From positions 62,001-126,000 of the forward strand of contig NZ_QKYU01000003.1 of NCBI RefSeq assembly GCF_003253705.1: 64,000 bases of DNA. Reading direction: 5' to 3'. The notes below the pieces were generated by a model. It saw nothing but the letters and a program-made list of their open reading frames with translations, searched no databases and was not told the origin of the DNA. Position 1 is the first letter of the stretch. The number at the start of each line of letters is the position of its first letter. Origin of the DNA: Humitalea rosea (lineage in GTDB: Bacteria; Pseudomonadota; Alphaproteobacteria; Acetobacterales; Acetobacteraceae). Shown one piece after another: positions 62,531 through 64,000 of the stretch. The translations under genes were made by a program, and so were the position numbers.

Positions 62531-64000
62531 TCAGGCCGCGAGGGGGAGTGCGAGGCGGCGGAGCAGCCAGACCGCGCGCTCCGTCTGCGCGGTCGCCCGC
62601 ATCAGCGCGGCCTGGGCCTCCGGGGCCGGGCTCGCCTGCGCCGCGCGGCGGCGCAGCGCCGCCATGCTCGGCCCGCGGTCCTCGGTCAGCGTGACCAGGG
62701 TCGCGGCCTCGGCGGCATCATCGGTCGCCTCGGCATATTGCAGCAGCAGCAGATGCAGCGCCTCGGCCAGCCGCGCCAGGATCGGGCGCAGCGAGGCATG
62801 CGCGGTCGCGGCCTCGGCGCTGAATTCCTCCAGCGTGCTCCGCAGCGCGCCCTGGTGGCCGAGCGCCTGCTCCAGCGCCATCGCGCGCGCCAGGGTCTCG
62901 CCTTGCAGTCCGCGCCCGAGCAGCCCGGTCATGAAGCGGGCGATCTCGCCCTCCAGCGCGCGCAGCCCCTCGGCATTGCCGGCCCCGCGCCCGCCATCCT
63001 CGCGCAGATGGTCCAGCAGATCGGGCAGGGCGGCCGCCAGCCGCGCCTGTTCGCGGGCGACGAGGTCGAGTGCCGTCGGCGGGTCCTCGGCCGCCTCCTC
63101 GAACAGGAAGGCCGGCCGCGCCAGCGCCTCGGCCGGGGAGGGCGGCAGCAGCCGGTCGATCAACCGGCCGCCGATCCCGGCGAAGGGGGTGGCGAGCAAC
63201 GCCGTCCCGCCCTGCAACAGGGCGAACATCACCCCGGCACGGGCCTGGGGGTCGTGCACCCCGGCCAGGGCCGATTGCAACAGCGGAACCCCGCCCCAGT
63301 ATTCGGCAAGGTAGATCCCCGCGAAAACCGTGGTGCCGAGCCCGCGCGCCAGCGCCTGCCAGAGCCCGAGGCGCCGGATCGGCCCCGCCCCGCCCAGCAG
63401 CAGAATCGCGAGCCCCGAGCCGAGGAAGGCGCCATGCACCACCATCACCATCTGCGGCTCGGTCAGCAGCCCGGCGGAGGACAGGGTGAGGGCCAGGATG
63501 GTGACCGTGGAGGCCGATTGCACCATCAGCGTCACCACCACCCCGGCGATGGCGGCCGGCAGCAGCGCCTCGCCGGCGAAGCGCGCGACCTCGCGCATCA
63601 GCGCCGAGGCACCCAGCGGCGCCGCCCCCGCCTTGATCAGAGCGAGCCCCAGCAGCAGCAGCCCGAGCCCGGCCAGCATCCCCATCAGCGCCCGGCCCTG
63701 GCCCATGCGGCCGATGCCGAAGGTCGCCCCGATCCCCGCGACCGCCAGCAGCCACAGGGCGGCGAGCCGCAGGTCGAAGGCCGCGAGCAGCACCAGCGCC
63801 GCGGTCCCGAGCCCGGCCCAGAGCACCACCCCGAGCGCGCGCTGCGCCGGCAGCATCCCGCCCGCGACCATGGAGGCCGCGATGAAGGTCGCCGCCGCCG
63901 AGGATTGCGTCACCACCCCGAGCACCACCCCCGCCGCCGCCGTGCCGCCGGGGCGGGAGGTGATGGCGGCGAGCCCGGCCCGCAGCCGCCGGTCGGTCAG
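62531..64000 (-). CDS. Na/Pi cotransporter family protein, 5' end outside the window
   Basis: The minus-strand frame is open to the right edge, so the start is missing. The visible N-terminal part has two inverted halves of the transporter with TQSSAA and VQSASTVTILAL (QSS motifs) and about eight membrane helices. The C-terminal 200 residues form a PhoU-like helical domain. It imports phosphate with sodium or regulates phosphate flux. The first codon with an alternative start in the window is GTG 63928, but upstream codons (ending TAAAGVVLG) continue the family sequence. It ends 4 bases from the convergent pcaF. Confidence 0.9.
   Translation of the reverse strand: MTDRRLRAGLAAITSRPGGTAAAGVVLGVVTQSSAAATFIAASMVAGGMLPAQRALGVVLWAGLGTAALVLLAAFDLRLAALWLLAVAGIGATFGIGRMGQGRALMGMLAGLGLLLLGLALIKAGAAPLGASALMREVARFAGEALLPAAIAGVVVTLMVQSASTVTILALTLSSAGLLTEPQMVMVVHGAFLGSGLAILLLGGAGPIRRLGLWQALARGLGTTVFAGIYLAEYWGGVPLLQSALAGVHDPQARAGVMFALLQGGTALLATPFAGIGGRLIDRLLPPSPAEALARPAFLFEEAAEDPPTALDLVAREQARLAAALPDLLDHLREDGGRGAGNAEGLRALEGEIARFMTGLLGRGLQGETLARAMALEQALGHQGALRSTLEEFSAEAATAHASLRPILARLAEALHLLLLQYAEATDDAAEAATLVTLTEDRGPSMAALRRRAAQASPAPEAQAALMRATAQTERAVWLLRRLALPLAA

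Overview
The window is a GC-rich, gene-dense alphaproteobacterial chromosome segment. The gene content (TRAP and Bug-type solute receptors, a riboflavin/nusB/thiL cluster, ModE-type and sigma-F-type control sites, several short-leader genes) fits a free-living Acetobacteraceae or related Rhodospirillales organism. That placement is inferred from protein style and gene order, not from a marker search. I found no rRNA, tRNA, CRISPR array, insertion sequence or phage genes. No stretch longer than about 240 bases lacks a gene.

Regions from left to right. (1) 1-1569: end of a GGDEF-EAL signalling protein. (2) 1669-9903: one tightly coupled housekeeping operon, rpiB-glyA-nrdR-ribD-ribE-ribB(A)-ribH-nusB-thiL-MFS, in which most genes overlap by 4 bases. 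The C-terminal GTP cyclohydrolase II half of the RibBA protein has lost its zinc cysteines. (3) 9909-12167: two divergent methyltransferase-type genes. (4) 12249-15074: a complete TRAP transporter. (5) 15082-19084: an EAL protein, then ahpD and ahpC, divergent from oxyR. (6) 19099-20900: a TPR protein and an NAD-dependent epimerase-like protein. (7) 20852-27879: a catabolic island with a hydrolase, a FAH-family enzyme, a sugar-type ABC importer lacking its ATPase, an Ldh/YlbC-type dehydrogenase and a 2-oxoglutarate/Fe(II) oxygenase, followed by two glycosyltransferases. (8) 29909-33522: an NYN-domain protein, thrS and infC; infC appears to start at CTG. (9) 33500-34629: a small minus-strand operon encoding a 54-residue peptide with two 22-residue repeats and a DUF6065-like protein, separated by a perfect 28-base palindrome. 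This is the best candidate for something undescribed. (10) 35119-39289: a BTAD/TPR regulator and a TPR-glycosyltransferase. (11) 39366-46100: a sulfur assimilation region with two cysteine synthases, an Rrf2 regulator, a 1-Cys peroxiredoxin, a serine acetyltransferase, siroheme methyltransferase and sulfite reductase. (12) 46126-50405: two orphan Bug receptors, a LacI regulator and an enolase-superfamily enzyme, with twin ATACGTAT operators. (13) 50433-54225: modABC behind a ModE-type operator, with a divergent MFS gene. (14) 54230-58105: a 1291-residue Calx-beta/RTX/DUF4214 protein built on an exact 687-base super-repeat. (15) 58239-61232: opgC and a DoxX-like gene divergent from an ECF sigma/NrsF anti-sigma pair, with mirror-image sigma-F-type promoters sharing one palindrome. 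(16) 61318-64000: pcaF and a partial Na/Pi cotransporter.

Themes that connect the genes are redox and sulfur homeostasis (ahpCD-oxyR, 1-Cys Prx, cys genes, the sigma-F pair), uptake of organic acids and sugars through periplasmic receptors, and cell-surface or secreted polymers (glycosyltransferases, OpgC, the RTX protein). Convergent genes are packed unusually tightly: all twelve convergent pairs either overlap or are separated by at most 37 bases.
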